From: Myotis daubentonii
Taxonomy: Eukaryota; Chordata; Mammalia; Chiroptera; Vespertilionidae
Length of the DNA stretch: 64,000 bases
Assembly: GCF_963259705.1 (NCBI RefSeq)
Contig: NC_081850.1
Coordinates: 37,599,667-37,663,666, forward strand
Direction of reading: 5' to 3'
The position numbers and the translations under genes are program-made. This document shows, piece by piece, positions 46,416-59,724 of the stretch (its first letter is position 1; each line of letters begins with the position of its first letter). A model generated the notes under the pieces. That model saw nothing but the letters and a program-made list of their open reading frames with translations, made no database searches and had not been told where the DNA came from.

Positions 46416-49400
46416 ATGAATTTGCTGGCAGATAATGAAAATGAACTCAGGAGAGCATAATTTAGCCATATTTGATTCACATTCAGCTCTGACCAAGGCC
46501 AAATCATTTTTTAATTGCTTAATTGCTTTCTTTAGTGGGAAATGCCCTAGGAAACGTTGCCATGTGTAGCCTGAATGGCATGAACATTTGAATATGGCTA
46601 TCTTGTGGACGATCAATTCCCGGAGGGCAAGTTGCACTCACAATGATCAAATAATTAATGAGTCTCCTCCTCATTCCAAGGAGGATCTGAGGTGAGGCTC
46701 TACCCAAGAACCTTGGCAGTGGCACCAAACCAGAAGCACTGCCAAATGGAGTCAGCAGAATTCATGGTAGGAGAGAAGTGGATGAGAGGCCAAGGTCACA
46801 GAGTTGGTAGCAGAGATGGACAGGAAGCCCAAACCTTCAGAGGCCCATTCCAGTGTTCTTCCTGTGAGTGCTTGTTGCTCTGCATCATCAGTGTTTAATT
46901 AAGTGTTTGTTTTTATGGGAAGACCAGCAAGGACTCATGGCTAGTGTCCCTCACCTCTTGCATCTACAGGTTGGCCTACTTACTTGGGTAATTAGTCATT
47001 GCCCTCTCATTTGGCCTTGCATGAGGAGCAGACTCATCTGTGGCAAATTAAAAATACTAACTTCTATGGCACTAGCCGGCAAGGAATTTGAGGTTAAAGG
47101 GGTTGCTGCTGAGCAACTCAAATATGGCCCCCAGGTACAATATATCTAAAAGTTTTGGTAACTATCGAGTTTTTAAAATCTCCCCCTACCATCTTGTAAA
47201 TTCAGAAATGCCCCCTAGGTTGAGACTCACTGATGTAGAGCACGTTTTGCAGGAAATAGTTATGTGAATTAGTATGGTTGGCTAACCTTTCGATTGCATT
47301 TACGAATTGAAAAAATGCACTGCAATATTTATTAGACAGTCTTTCAGTTTTTTTGTCAGATAACTAGGAGAGAGTGTGTGGTACGGGGAAAGAGTCAGAC
47401 TATGCTCAGATCTCAACCTTGCCACCTCCGACTTGACCCCAGACAGATTATCCCAAGGCATAGCCTCACCCCTACACTTAATGAAGAGGCTGCAGTAGAC
47501 CCTACCTACTTTGTAGTGATCTATCTAAGCACTCCGAAAATCCTCAGTCACAAAAATAGAAATGTTTGCGCCAGCTCCTAACCTACCTCCCAATCCACAT
47601 TTCCTTTGAGGCTCATGTTTCTCATGTATATCATTAGCTCCTATCTGCTTTTCCACTTTCATTACAGTCTTATATCTCATTCTACGGCTCATCGTTGGCC
47701 TGTTGGTCCTCAGAGCCATTCCTTACTCTTCTTCTGTTCTGTATCGCAGGGCAGTCATCCCTTATAGGATGCATTTCTCAGGCTCCCATGTCAGACAGAA
47801 GCCATGGGGTAGAGGGGGTGAGGGAGAATCCAGGTGTTGTCCCCACTCTGTCTGTCTTGGGTGGTGTCTCCAACAATGACTGTCTTCTCCATGCCTCCAA
47901 ACATACCCCTCCTTCTGTAGTCTTAACTTCCGCCAGTCAACCCTCTCCAAGATGTTCTGGACCCAAGAGATACCTTCAGCTTTTTCTTTCTTTCTCAATT
48001 ACAGTGGACATTAATATTATTTTATCAGCCCCTCCTCTTGGTGTGCCTCTAGATAGTGGCTTCCTGCTGATGTTAACCTCTGCATTGCATCACCATCTCT
48101 TGCTTAGCTTTTCAGATCACCCATCACTTTTATAACTAATTCCATGTATTAAATTCCCTCTAACACACCCAGAATGGTGTCTGTTATCCCCACTGGACCC
48201 TGACATCTCTTTTGAAGTGACAAAATATCTTTATTGCCTTTACTGGTCAGAGTAGCTTAGAGGATCCCACGCCTATGAAGCATGCTGAAAATACTAATTT
48301 CCCAAGACCCACCACGCAGAGGTGGTGATTTAGTTGTTTTTGGTGCATGGCCCAGCATTGGTATAGAAAACAGCAAAGCCAGGCTGCGTGCTGGGGGATC
48401 CCCCTGTTCACTTGCCAACTAAGGGCTTCACTTCTACAAACTAGCCTCACAGCAAGAGCCTTGGCAAAATTTAAAATGTCTACATCTCATGGGTACTATA
48501 GGACAGTCCATTATAAGTGTCAAAACAGCACAAGCTAAAATGGAACAATGTCAGGAGATCACTTGCAGAATTAAATGCGATCATGTATTTGATAGCATCT
48601 CACGCATAGTTGTTACTTAATAAATGATAGTATCTCCCCTTCCCTCAAATTTAATGAAAGCATAGAAATGTAGAAAGTTAGGAAATACTGTTCATTATTT
48701 CTTTCTGAAGCTAACAGAATCCAGATACTAAATACCAGAAAGAATAGATAAGCAATAAAACAGTAAAAAAAAAATTCCTTTCTTGGCATTTATTAATGTT
48801 AGCTGAGCTGGTGTCTCAACAGTCTAACCTTATGACACCATAAGTTGGCTCTCTTTAATGTTAAAAATAATTTAAGAAAATAAGTTCATACTGGGAGTGT
48901 CGTGTTAGGTTACATAGAAATACATTTCCCAAGGAGACCTGAGTCTTATGGTTATGCCCTTACTTGGCCACTAGGATTTCTGCATTCCAGGCACTTGCCA
49001 GAGACTATAACTCTCAATGTTCTCCCACCCAACTCTTATCAAAAGTTGGTTATGAGAAAAAATATTCCTGAAAGGCTGCCTGAAGGCTATGAATTCTATT
49101 CATTTCTCATCTAGATTGCCTAAATATTATTTGTGGCTTAAGTCAACTCATCAGATCTCTATGCAATAACTTCTTTTCAGTTTCCCTTTACAGGGCAGTA
49201 TTAATGAAAAAAAGACCTATATCCTTATGGAATTTTTTAACTGTTAAAAGGGAATTTTTTTCATAGGTTTCTAGACAGAGAAAACCAGTACGTTACCAAT
49301 GCAGGAGCATCAGACTAGCTTGAACCTACTCATCTGTAAGCTAAGAAGCAAAAAGACAGCAATACCATATCAATAGAGAGATAAAAGGAAAGGACTATGA

Positions 49401-49890
49401 GCCAAGAATCCTGTACTGGCCAAGAGATCTAGTTATATATGAGAAAAAAAGAGAAAGACATTGTACTAACATTGCACATGGACATGGAGTGACTCAGAGT
49501 GGACCACCCATGTGCTGGACCATCCATGTTCTAAGGAAACTATTGAGAAGTGTTCCAACCAAATGAAAATTGAATCAGAACAGAGGTGTCAGGGTAGGGG
49601 AAGATGAAGAGCCAAAGAAACAATGATGAGCAAAGAACCTTATAAAACTTATGGTCAAATGGTGGTAATGTGACCGTGAACTATAAATTGTTCATTAAGA
49701 TTTCTTGAAACAGCAGTGTCATTCAACTCAGAGGAGCTATTTCGAAGTTTGGAGAGGAGCAGCCAGTGAGAGAATAAAAATATTTTAATTATTTTCTCTT
49801 GTGAACAAGAAGAGCGAAGAGATGGCAGGGGTTGGGCTCCCTGGACGCAAGCACTGGGGTAGATTTTTGAGTGCAAATGTTTATTAGGGG
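46416..49890. other. Intronic sequence, mostly unrecognised
   Basis: Apart from the MIR-like piece at 48555 no repeat is confidently named. A C/T-rich part at about 47860-48200 may be a very old L2. Confidence 0.4.
48555..48640 (+). mobile_element. MIR-like 3' fragment
   Basis: gaattaaatgcgatcatgta and gttgttacttaataaatgat resemble the MIR 3' half. Confidence 0.5.
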
Positions 49891-50295
49891 TTAACACCTA
49901 TATTTTGAGTTGACTGTGTCCCCAAAATGATATATTGAAGTCCTAATTCCCCACCTGTGAGACATGAATTTATTTGAAAATAGTCTTTGTAGATATAATC
50001 AAGTTAGGATGAGGTCATTAAGGTGGGTCCTAATCTCATATGACTGATGTCCTTATACGAAAAAGAGAAAGTCATTTGAAGACAGAGACACACCAGGAGA
50101 ACTTAGTGTAACAACAGAAACAAAGATAGGAGTAACATTGCCACAAGCTAAGGAATGCCACCAACAGAAGCTAGAAAGAGGCAAAGAAGGATCCTATGCA
50201 GAGGTTCAGGAGGAACATGGTTTTGGACTTCCAGCCCCAGAACTATGAGGGAGTAACTTTCTGTCATTTTTTTAAGCCACAGAGTTTGGAGGCTA
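49891..50295 (+). mobile_element. MaLR (MST/MLT1-type) LTR
   Basis: Shows the order familiar from ERVL-MaLR LTRs: ttgactgtgtccccaaaatg, tgaagtcctaattcc, gaggtcattaaggtgggtcc, tgatgtccttat, then gacttccagccccagaact and tttaagccac. Diverged, no coding capacity. Confidence 0.8.
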
Positions 50296-51616
50296 AGCTT
50301 AAACCTGTGAAAGGAGGAGGCAGGAAGCATGGTTGGGCAAGCAGAGGGAGAAGGCAAACTCCATGCGGGACTCACAAACCTGGGGCCAGCTTGGTGGGGA
50401 GCTGCCCCATCATGCAGTCACAGCATGTGGGCTGCCCCAGGGAGGCTGCGACCTGGGTGAGGTGGCTCTCAGCAGAGGCAGACCCTGAAGGAGCTGAGAG
50501 CTGGAGGTGTCTGCGGGCCTTGTCCTCAGCAGTGAGCATCCTCCCCTCCTGGAAGGGTGATCTGGGTGGCGAGCCCTCCTGTCTACTGCTGCAAGCCGAG
50601 GGGAAAATGTCTGGGTTGTGGGGATGGCAGTCATTTTATTTAATATAAAAAATATAGTTTTTTTTAATGATTCAAAAACAGATAATGGAGCAAGTATTTT
50701 AGAATACAATTTTTTAATTACTAGGAAGAAAATAGAATTATAAATTGATTAATCCAGTAAAAAAAAAGGAATGAATAAAAATAAATGCAGTAACAATAAA
50801 TGTCATTAATAGTAAACATATTATAGAAGCAAACCAAATACAATCACATCACAATAGGTGTGAATTTGTTGAAGTGCCCTTTAAAATGACAGACTTTTAG
50901 ATTGGCAGTAATAAAACAAAAATCCAGTTTTAAGGTATTTGTAAGGAACACACCTAAAACCAAATGACAGCTGAACAGTTGATGATAAAGAAATGGATAT
51001 GCCAAGCATATACAAATAAAGGGAAAGCAAAAGTGAGGATATTAGCATCAACTAAATGGAACCCAAGACCAAAATTATTAAATGAGAAAAGATACTTCTA
51101 AGGATAAAGAGTGCAATTCATAAGGAGACTATAATATGCCTACCCTTAGTTATGTAAATTTTAGGAATAGTTATGTAAATTTTAAGGCAAAAACCAAAAT
51201 GTAGAAATACAGGAACTTAGGATAAAACCATACATATGTTAGAGAATTTTAATGTATTCTTCCATAATTTAACAATGATATAGAGTGGTAATAATATTGT
51301 TTTTGTACCCGATAAATAGAAAATGTGCATTTTTCCCCTTATATCAGTGGAACATTTATAAAAAGCCTATTTTTATGGCCATAGGAAAAAACAATGAATT
51401 TGGGGAGGAAAAAATTGTTTTATTTATTTTATTTTGTGATCCCAGTGGTAAAACAAGAAATGGACAATGAAAGGATAATAATTAAACTGTAAATATTTGA
51501 AATTATTAAACTCTTTTTTAGATGATTTCTTGATCAAATTAGAGATCAAATCCAAAATGACAGGTTATCTGGAAGTTGATCAAACAGAACATTTCACATA
51601 AAAATTTATAGGGAAA

Positions 51617-52032
51617 CTAGAGGCCCGATGCACAAAATTCATGCACTAATAGGGTCCCTAGGCCTGGCCAGCAATCAGGGCCGATCTGTGGGGCAACCGG
51701 TGGGGTGATTGGAGGCCCCCCACTCACACCCACCTTGGCTGGCCTGGCGCAGCCCTCTCCCCGGCCCCGCCCCCCCACCGCCGCAGGTCGCCTCCCTCTA
51801 GGGGGCAACCTTCAGGGCAATGGGGGGGGGGTGGCCTGCTGGCACCCACCTTGGCCAGCCCCGCCCCCTGCCGCCGCCACCACAGGTTGCCTCCCTCTGG
51901 GCCTGTAGACTGGGGGCAGCTCCTGTGTTGAGCATCTGCCCCCTGGTGGTCAGTGCATGTCAAGCAACCGGTTGTTCTGCCAGTTGTTCCGCCGTTCAGT
52001 CAATTTGCATATTAGGCTTTTATTATATAGGA
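51617..52032 (-). mobile_element. HeliBat-type Helitron, non-autonomous, 416 bp
   Basis: Minus-strand copy starting TCCTATATAATAAAAGCC and ending in a TGCATGAATTTTGTGCA stem region, then GGGCCTCTAG; flanked by A and T. It is inserted into an old L1 whose sequence continues on both sides. Confidence 0.92.
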
Positions 52033-54473
52033 TGGTTAATGTAGTCAGACGTACTTTCTAACTTAAATGCTTTGGGTACTATACTTTTGAAAGAATGACA
52101 AGAAACTAAGTATTGCATCTAAAAATTTATAAAATAAGCCAAAAGAAAGAAGATAATATTGACAGTAAAAGCTAAATTAATGGAAATGGCCACAAAACAA
52201 ATAAAGAAAATCTGACTTTCATTAAAAATATATACATTATATACACATTAAGAATATGTATATACAATGCATACAGTACAAATATATATAATACACACAC
52301 ACACATCAGAAATAATGGAAAATAATTACTTAAATCCCAAAAGGATTAAAAGAATTCAGTAAGAAAATGTTATGCACAACTTTATATAAGACAAGTTTTA
52401 AAATTTAAAGAAAATTGATTGTTTTCTAAAAAATGAGTAAATTACTAAAAGTCAATCCAAAGAGAGGTTATAAATTCCAAGAAATAATTAACTGTAAAAC
52501 AAATCTGAGTGCATATAAAAAGAGAAAGCCTTCCAACTTTATGAAAAGCACTAATTCCTAATACCAAAGCCTGATGAAGATGAGACAACAGTCATTTAAT
52601 TTCAATCATGAAAATGCCCCTTTTAAAATGGTAGCAAATTAACTCCAAGTTAGTGTTTATTCTAGAAATACAAGGATGATTTTGCATTATGAAATCTCTG
52701 AGTGTTGCACATTGACACAACAGAATAAAGAACATTGTATGATCAGTATATCAACTGATGCAGAAAACGCATTTGATATAATTTAATAAACATTCCTAAT
52801 AAACATGAAGGTAGATTAGGATGTAGCAGAAAGAACCTACTCTGCTACCAAACAAACGAAAGCATCATGTTGGAGGTGACTCCTGCAGGAGTGCAGGATT
52901 ATGTTATAGATGCCTGGTACTACTACTGTTACTCAACTGCTGTTGCTCAGCATTGTTTGAGAAGGTGAGGGAATGCAATAAGAAAAGACATAGGAATAAG
53001 CTGTATAAATAGTGCAGGTGATGTGATTGAGACTCCAGTTAAAATCTTTTAAAACCTGGTGAGTGGGCTTGGTAACAGGACTGGGAAGAAAATAGATGAA
53101 GCGCAATTGTTCTTCTTCCTTTGAGTTAATAACTGGTTAACATGGAGAAGTCCTTATTAAAAGAGTGACAAACTAAAATATTTAGGAATGAATTTAGTAA
53201 GACATAAGACAAATCCAAAAAGTCAGATGGTAGTAAAAGTTATATATATATTTCTTTTGAGTTTTGAATGAGAAAACTCAAAATTCCAAAACGATGAATT
53301 CTAAATTAGTATATAAATTTAATATAACTCCAGTCAGAATCCCAGCTTAGAAGGGGTACAGATTGTCAGATCAATCAATATGATTTTAAAGTCCATCTAA
53401 AAATATAAATGTGAAAAGTTACTAAACTCAGAAGAGTTTACTATCAAAGTATACTGTCATATTGCAGCATGATATTAGCTCAGGAATCAATGAGCAAATC
53501 TTTGGGACAGAGTAAAGAGTCCAGAAATAGATTGAAGTATCTAGGAAAAGGTGATATATGTTAAAAGTGGCATGCCTTTCTAGTAAGAAAAAGATAGATT
53601 GTAAGAAAAAATGATGTTGGGGCAATTAGTTGCCTACCTGGGAGGCGATGAGGTTAGGTTCCATTTGGAGTAAAGATCTAATGTTTAAAATGGAAAATAT
53701 AGGAGAATATATGTATGACATTGGGTTGGGGGGAACTGTCCCAGGAAGATAGTAAATCCACAATCCATATAGGGAAAAATTAGCATATTTGACTATGTAA
53801 GTATTAAAAATGCCTACATGACAAGACAACATAAATAAAGCCAAAAGATTACAGTAGCTTACAGTTTATATGGCAGGGTTGGTGTTTAATACGCTGCGAC
53901 GTCGTGCAAATGGATTGTAAAAGGGAAAAAGATAAACTGCCCAGTAGAAAATATGCGAAGGGCATGCACTGGAAATCTAAATTACCGGGAAACCTGTGAA
54001 AAGGATCAGCCCCATTAGCAACAAGGGAATGAAAGTTAAAACAACTGAGAAGCCATGATCTGCCCCTGAGGTTGGCAAACATTTAAAGGTGGCAGCTGTC
54101 CAGTGCCAATACTATGTCAATAAGCAGGTACTCTCCCCAGACCATTGAACTGATTGCTTCAGCCTTTTTACGGAGAGGAATGTAGCCGTGGACCTTCAAG
54201 TAGTTAATGTGTTGATCAAGTTGGAGCCAACTTCCAGGACTTTTTCCCCACAGAAATGAAAGTACTAGAACTTTAAAGATATTTCAATATGGCTGTTTAT
54301 TCCTGCTCTGGTTATGGAACCAAACCCAGAGACAGTCTGAATGTTCATCAGGAGGAAGTGGTTGATTGAATGATGGTATATCCATCTTGTGGAATATGTT
54401 ACAGTTATTTAAAAATGAGACAGACACATAGTTTTGAAAAAAAGATTCAAACATATTGGTAAGAGTAAGAAGA

Positions 54474-54475
<2 letters not shown>

Positions 54476-54528
<53 letters not shown>

Positions 54529-54534
54529 CGCACA
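54476..54534. repeat. (GT)n(CG)n microsatellite
   Basis: GT units followed by five CG units and CACA: about 59 bases of strictly alternating purine and pyrimidine inside the old L1. Confidence 0.95.
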
Positions 54535-54679
54535 AGCATAGGGAAGATTTTGAAAGGAGTATACAACAAACTGTTAATATAGGTTATCTCAGAGTGGGCA
54601 AATACAAGTGGGTCTTTACCATTCTTACTTTATACATCTCTGTGTTTTAAAATCGGTTGCCATGAGTATGTTATCTCCT

Positions 54680-55201
54680 GTATAAAAATATTATTATACC
54701 AAGGGATGTTTGTTGAACTGTTGTTGGAGGTTGTGTCATCTAAATAACACTCATGAAAATCACAGTTGATGTAGCACAGGGGTAATATTGAAAGCGTGTT
54801 CACACTTCACATAGGGTCTCCTACGGGAAGACCCCAGGAGAAATGTTGCTCTAGCCTCAGTTCCCCCACACCTGTGGTTCACTTGAGCAACTGGTTTGCC
54901 TTTACCTTACAATCATTGGGCATTTAGGTAACTGATCATTTCCTCATTTGCTGTGACCACTAGGAATCTCAGCGTGAAACTGGAGACTGTACTGAGTCAC
55001 ATGGCTTACGTTCTATGTGTAGCTCGAACAGCTGGCTTCATCTGGTTCTCCCCACCTTTGTTTTCCCCTCACACACATTCCTTCCTTTAATTTAAACTTA
55101 CCTTTTGCATTGTATGTATCCCAGTAGCCACCTGTGGTCCTTTTGGAGGGATGAGGTGGAAATATGAAAAAAGTAATGACCAGTGATTTCTATTTTAACA
55201 G
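54680..55201. other. Intronic sequence upstream of the predicted leader exon
   Basis: No mobile element recognised. It ends in a modest polypyrimidine tract and the acceptor at 55201. Confidence 0.4.
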
Positions 55202-55286
55202 GAACCTGGGAAGGAAAACAGTCTCAACAATGAACAAGCTGCCCATCACCACCAACAACAGATGACTTGCCATTTCACTTACTAAG
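55202..55286 (+). other. PIP5K1B: Predicted PIP5K1B 5' UTR exon with two tiny uORFs
   Basis: An 85-base block bounded by a plausible acceptor (ttttaacag ending at 55201) and a strong donor (AAG/gtaagg at 55286/55287). It lies 5 kb upstream of the first coding exon on the same strand and outside recognisable repeats. It holds two short upstream frames: 55230-55265 (11 codons plus stop) and 55262-55285 (7 codons plus stop). They overlap in an ATGA, and both end before the donor. Assignment to PIP5K1B rests on position and splice signals, not on a remembered UTR sequence. Confidence 0.55.
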
Positions 55287-55571
55287 GTAAGGAAATATAG
55301 TCTCCATTTTTAATTCATTCCAACTGCCTTGTTATAGAGCCCCTACCTCTTTTATTTTATACTTATTTACAAATATTCTAAATCATATATCTAGTTCATG
55401 ACCTTTAACTTCGACATTATCAAATTTAAAATAAGCAGCAAGCAAATGGCAACAGGAAATTTTGTGAACATCGGTATGCCTAAAGGGGCAGAGCCCAGAT
55501 GTGGACTCTGCTATTAACTATGTGTGTGGCTAAATTTTTTAATAGCATTAGTATTTTCCTTATTCTTAAAT

Positions 55572-55896
55572 GTAGCAGTGCTCAGTGCAGGATATGTGGA
55601 CAGAGAACAGACTGACAGTTGTCAGAAGGGAGAGGGTAGGGGGCTGATGGAAGAGGTGAGGGATTAAGCAAGAAAAATAAAACTCATAGACAACAGTATG
55701 CTTCTTACCAGAGGGAAATGGCAATGGGGGGAGGTGGAAGAGGGTAAGGGGGGAATAAACGGTGATGGAAAGAGACATAACGGGGTGGTGAACACACAGT
55801 ACAATACACAGATGATGTATTATAGAATTGTACCCCTTAAGCTCTATAATTTTATGAACCAATGTAACCCCAATAAACTCAATTTATAAAAAATAA
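55572..55896 (+). mobile_element. Older L1 3' UTR fragment
   Basis: G-rich start, then ggtggtgaacacacagtacaatac, gtattatagaattgtac, aattttatgaaccaatgtaac and ccaataaactcaattta before an A-rich tail: the 3' UTR of an L1 subfamily different from that at 44026 and 56568. It begins about 285 bases after the predicted leader exon. Confidence 0.8.
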
Positions 55897-56567
55897 ATAT
55901 ACCATCTATAAAATGAAAACCCAAAGCATTCATAATCACATCATCTGGAGATAATCACCTGTATTTCTATGAATTTTTCTCCTTCCTTTTGTGTATACAC
56001 AGAGATATATATGATTATGATGTTTTTGGAAACAATGTTTTTAATCCATACTTACCTTGGCTTCCATAATTATAAGCGATGCACTTAACTGGTGCAGGAA
56101 CATAGCAAGTCTAAGAACAAAGAGTGATTAACGCTGTAACCATTTTAATAGCCGCTTGCAGTTACCGGGACATCCTAAGCATCTCATTTGTCTCTCCAAC
56201 ACGGTTGTCCTGGTTCATAGGTTCGTGTGACCTTTGTTAAGTATCACCCCACAGGAAAAAAAAACAACCTTTGAATCCAGGTGACATTTCATGACCTCCC
56301 TTTATTATTATCATCTGTTTTGTGCTGCTGAATGTAAATTTTTTTTAAAAAATCACACAAGTTGACCTACTTCTCTCCTCCTCTTCCCTACTGTCCAGTC
56401 AGGGTGATTTACAAAAGAATAAAACAGACCTTCTCATCGTCTGTCCTTCATTCATGCCAATTAGTCAGCTCTTCATTATGGTTCTTTTTTCAAGAGTTCC
56501 TCTTGAAGTTTTTTGGTTTTAAGAGCTGCAAAGTCTTAGAAGTGAAGTTACTGAAATGGCATTCTTT

Positions 56568-56793
56568 TTTTTAAATCTTTATTGTTGAAAGTATTACATA
56601 TGTCCCCTTTTTTCCCTGTTGACCCTTTCTAGCGGTCCCTCGCCTCCAGTCCACCCCCCTTTGCCTCCCCCTTCCCATCCCAGGCCACCACACTATTGTC
56701 TGTGTCCATGGGTTATGCACATATGAATACAAGTTCTTCGGTGGATCTCTTCCCACACACCCCTGCCTTCCCTCTAAGATTCCACAGTCTATT
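56568..56793 (-). mobile_element. Young-type L1, 3' UTR only, antisense
   Basis: A 226-base 3' end with G-rich minus strand ending AACAATAAAGATTTAAA. Duplication CTGAAATGGCATTCTT (56551-56566) and CTGAAATTGCATTCTT (from 56794), one difference. Confidence 0.9.
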
Positions 56794-57059
56794 CTGAAAT
56801 TGCATTCTTTAAGGAAGCATCCATTCTGTTGGCCCTATTAAATAGTTGAAGGTTAAAGAAAAATCCTACCCTTCTTTATTATCATTACTACAAACTAAAT
56901 TGGAAACACAAATACACCCTAATATAGAAATGAGCTAAAGATTTGTATAGGCAATTAACTCGAAAAATATAAAGAAAGAAATGAATATGATCAAAAATGT
57001 TCATCCTTACAATTAATCATATAAATGCAAAATAAGATGGATATTTTTGCCCAAAGTTA

Positions 57060-57560
57060 AATTGGCAGTGTTTTGTTTGATTTTAAATGAAAATACCTGA
57101 TGCTGGTAGAGATATAAAGTAGATATGGTATTTTACCCAGCAGTCATTGTTCTGGGAATCTGTGGCCGCTCTAAGTAGACATGCTATTGGTATAAAAACA
57201 GAGTACAGTTTAATTTTTAATAGAAATATAGGATGCATCCTAAATGTCTATTAATAAATATTGAAATATGATAACATTTTATAATATTGTTATTCAGACA
57301 TTTGAAATTATTTCTAATTAATATTTAGTGATACAATGGTAAGTGAAAAGGGCAAATACAAAATTGTATATAATATGTTATTCCAGTTTTGTTAAAAAAA
57401 CAACAACACACATTTGGAAAAGATCAAATGGTGAAGTAACCAAATATTAACAATTATTATTTCTGGGTAGTTAGATTAAAAGTGATAGTTTTGTTTTCTC
57501 CTTTATATTTTTTCAAATAAAATACATGTTTTGCTTTTCTTACGATAAACATAAATATTA
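57060..57560 (+). mobile_element. Old L1 3' end, sense
   Basis: Contains degraded stretches such as tgatgctggtagagatataa, aaatgtctattaataaat, gataaca and acaaaattgtatataatatg in the order of old L1 3' ends. No intact frame. Confidence 0.6.
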
Positions 57561-58039
57561 CCTTTAAAATTTGTAAATGATTGAAAAATAATGAATAATT
57601 ATATTTGATTAAAATAATCAAGGAGCCCTTCTCATATTTTTTTGAAACTTAATTTAATTCCAAATTAATTTGCAGATAGTTTGAGAGTAGTTATGCCAGA
57701 AAATGAAAATGTGGCACATTCAGTAACAGTTTACATTTTAAAAAATGGTTTAAATCCTACATGGAGATTATTTCTACTGACATAACTGTAGCCTAAAAAG
57801 TCTTTTTCATTTATGGAGAACATTATAAGGGCTTAATATTGCCATTTATTCCTAATGAGGCCATACACTGGCATCTTTCAAGGTGTCCTGCACACAATGT
57901 GATTGACGGTGTCTGACTCCTCAGTAGTGTCATCACCTTCTCTCAAGGGGTCAGCTCCCAACTACAAAACACTCAGACCAATGGAATCATGTGTGCCTAC
58001 ATTGATCTAATGGCATCTTCTTATCTTCCTTATCAATTG

Positions 58040-58620
58040 ATTTATTCACTTATTCTATACATATTTATTAAGCACCTACTAGGTGCCAGGTAAAGTTTGA
58101 AGTACATTAGTGAACAAAACAGATTCAAATTCCTATTTGGGAAGTTTAAATTCTTCAGGAGACAGACCAAAACAAACAAAAACCCACTATAATAAATAAG
58201 GAACCCGGATAGTATGTTGGACACAGAAAAATGAAAAGAGAAGGCGAGTTAAGGGGGATCGGGAGAGTGGGGGAAGGGAGGAGCTGAACAGGCTGCAGTT
58301 TAAAGTAGGATGGTCAAGCTAAGCAGCAAACAGGAGTTGGCGTTGGAGTGAAGACCTGAGGAGATAAGCAGAGGTTTATGCTTACCTGTTTACGCTTGAC
58401 TGTTCAAGCAGAGGGAATGGTTAAGGCGGAAACCTTAATGCAGCAGCATTCTGATGTGTTTGAGAAACAACAAAAATGTCTGAAGCAGAGGGAGTGAGGG
58501 GGCAGTAACTCCGAAGAGCTGAGGTCAGAGAAAGAGTAGGAAGAGGTCACTTCAAGATCACGAAAGGGCGAGTAAACTCAGGCATTCAGTTCCAATGCAG
58601 AGACATGGCTGGCCGATTCT
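58040..58620 (-). mobile_element. L2 LINE remnant, antisense
   Basis: Begins cacttattctatacatattta, taagcacctactaggtgccagg, gtgaacaaaacag, followed by the G/A-rich antisense L2 body. Confidence 0.6.
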
Positions 58621-59388
58621 TAGGTTTCACACACACGAAGCTTATAACACTGTGTTTATTAAAAGCCCAAGATTTAAAATGTGCTTCCAAGGCTTATGAG
58701 AAAGAAGTTTACCCCTCCTTGGTGCATAGAGTGCTCTTCGTGCAGTTTCATATCTAGGTTCCCTGATTATGTAGTACCCTTGTTTACACATAAGTAACTG
58801 GTATTAAACATTCAATGAATTAAAATTTAAATGAAAAAAAACTTAATCATTAAGAAGTGGGACAAATACATGTTTAAACATCTGATATCTCCCAAAGGGG
58901 GGAAAAAAAGATATATTTAAAAAGCATTGGAAGAAACCAAAGAGATAGTTAATAGTTTTGAGTATGAAAAATGTAAAACTTCTCTGTCATAATTATAAAA
59001 CAAATTTAAAGACAGCAGCATGTAAAATATTAATGATGTGCTTGCAAACAGATTAATACTCTTAACACATAAAAATCAACAACTAAAACACTAATACCTT
59101 TACTAGATAAATGGACAAAACAATAGAAAACTCAAAGGAAGAAATGCAAATAGCTAAAAAGAGAAAAAAGATATGCAAACAATGTTAACCTTCTTTAACA
59201 ATTTTAAAGATGCAGATTAAAATTAGGAGATGCTTTCTTAACCTGTCAAATTAGAAAAGGTAATTAAAATGATAATAGTGATTTCTAAACATGTAATGAA
59301 ACCAGTTCCCACTCACTGCTACCAGCATAAATGGGTATATCTTCTTAGAAATAAATTTAGCATTATGTAGTAAGAATTTTCAATTTAA

Positions 59389-59577
59389 AAATATATATTA
59401 TTGATTTCAGGTAAGAAGAAAGAGAGAGAGAGAGAGCGAGAGAGAGAGAGAGAGAGAGAAACATTAATGATAAGAGAGAACCATTGATCAGCCTCCTGCA
59501 TGCCCCCTGCAGGGGATCTAGTCCACAACCTTCTAGTTCATAGGTTGTCTCTCAACCACTGAGCCACACCAGCTGAG
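59389..59577 (-). mobile_element. Ves SINE, shortened
   Basis: Reverse Ves copy. Its GA-rich part has expanded into a (GA)n microsatellite at about 59421-59459. The tRNA-like head ends near gctcagctggtgtggctcag (read on the minus strand). Confidence 0.85.
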
Positions 59578-59724
59578 CAAGCACTTTCAGCTTTTTAATG
59601 GCCTAGTATTTCTAAAAATCTAGTCTAAGAAAACATTGAAGTTGAACAAAGACAGAAACATAAAATAATTATTTGTACAGGCAAAATCCTTGGACCGCAT
59701 CAGCTGTCCTTTAATAACACACAA

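Larger units (their letters stand above)
50740..54670 (+). mobile_element. Old L1, ORF2 and 3' end, heavily mutated
   Basis: Nearly 4 kb in sense orientation. Recognisable ORF2-derived stretches include tatcaactgatgcagaaaacgc (52750), aactccagtcagaatcccag (53325), aagtatactgtcatattgcagc (53446) and gcagctgtccagtgcc (54092). Every frame is broken. It is split by the Helitron at 51617-52032 and carries a TG/CG microsatellite near its 3' end. Confidence 0.75.
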
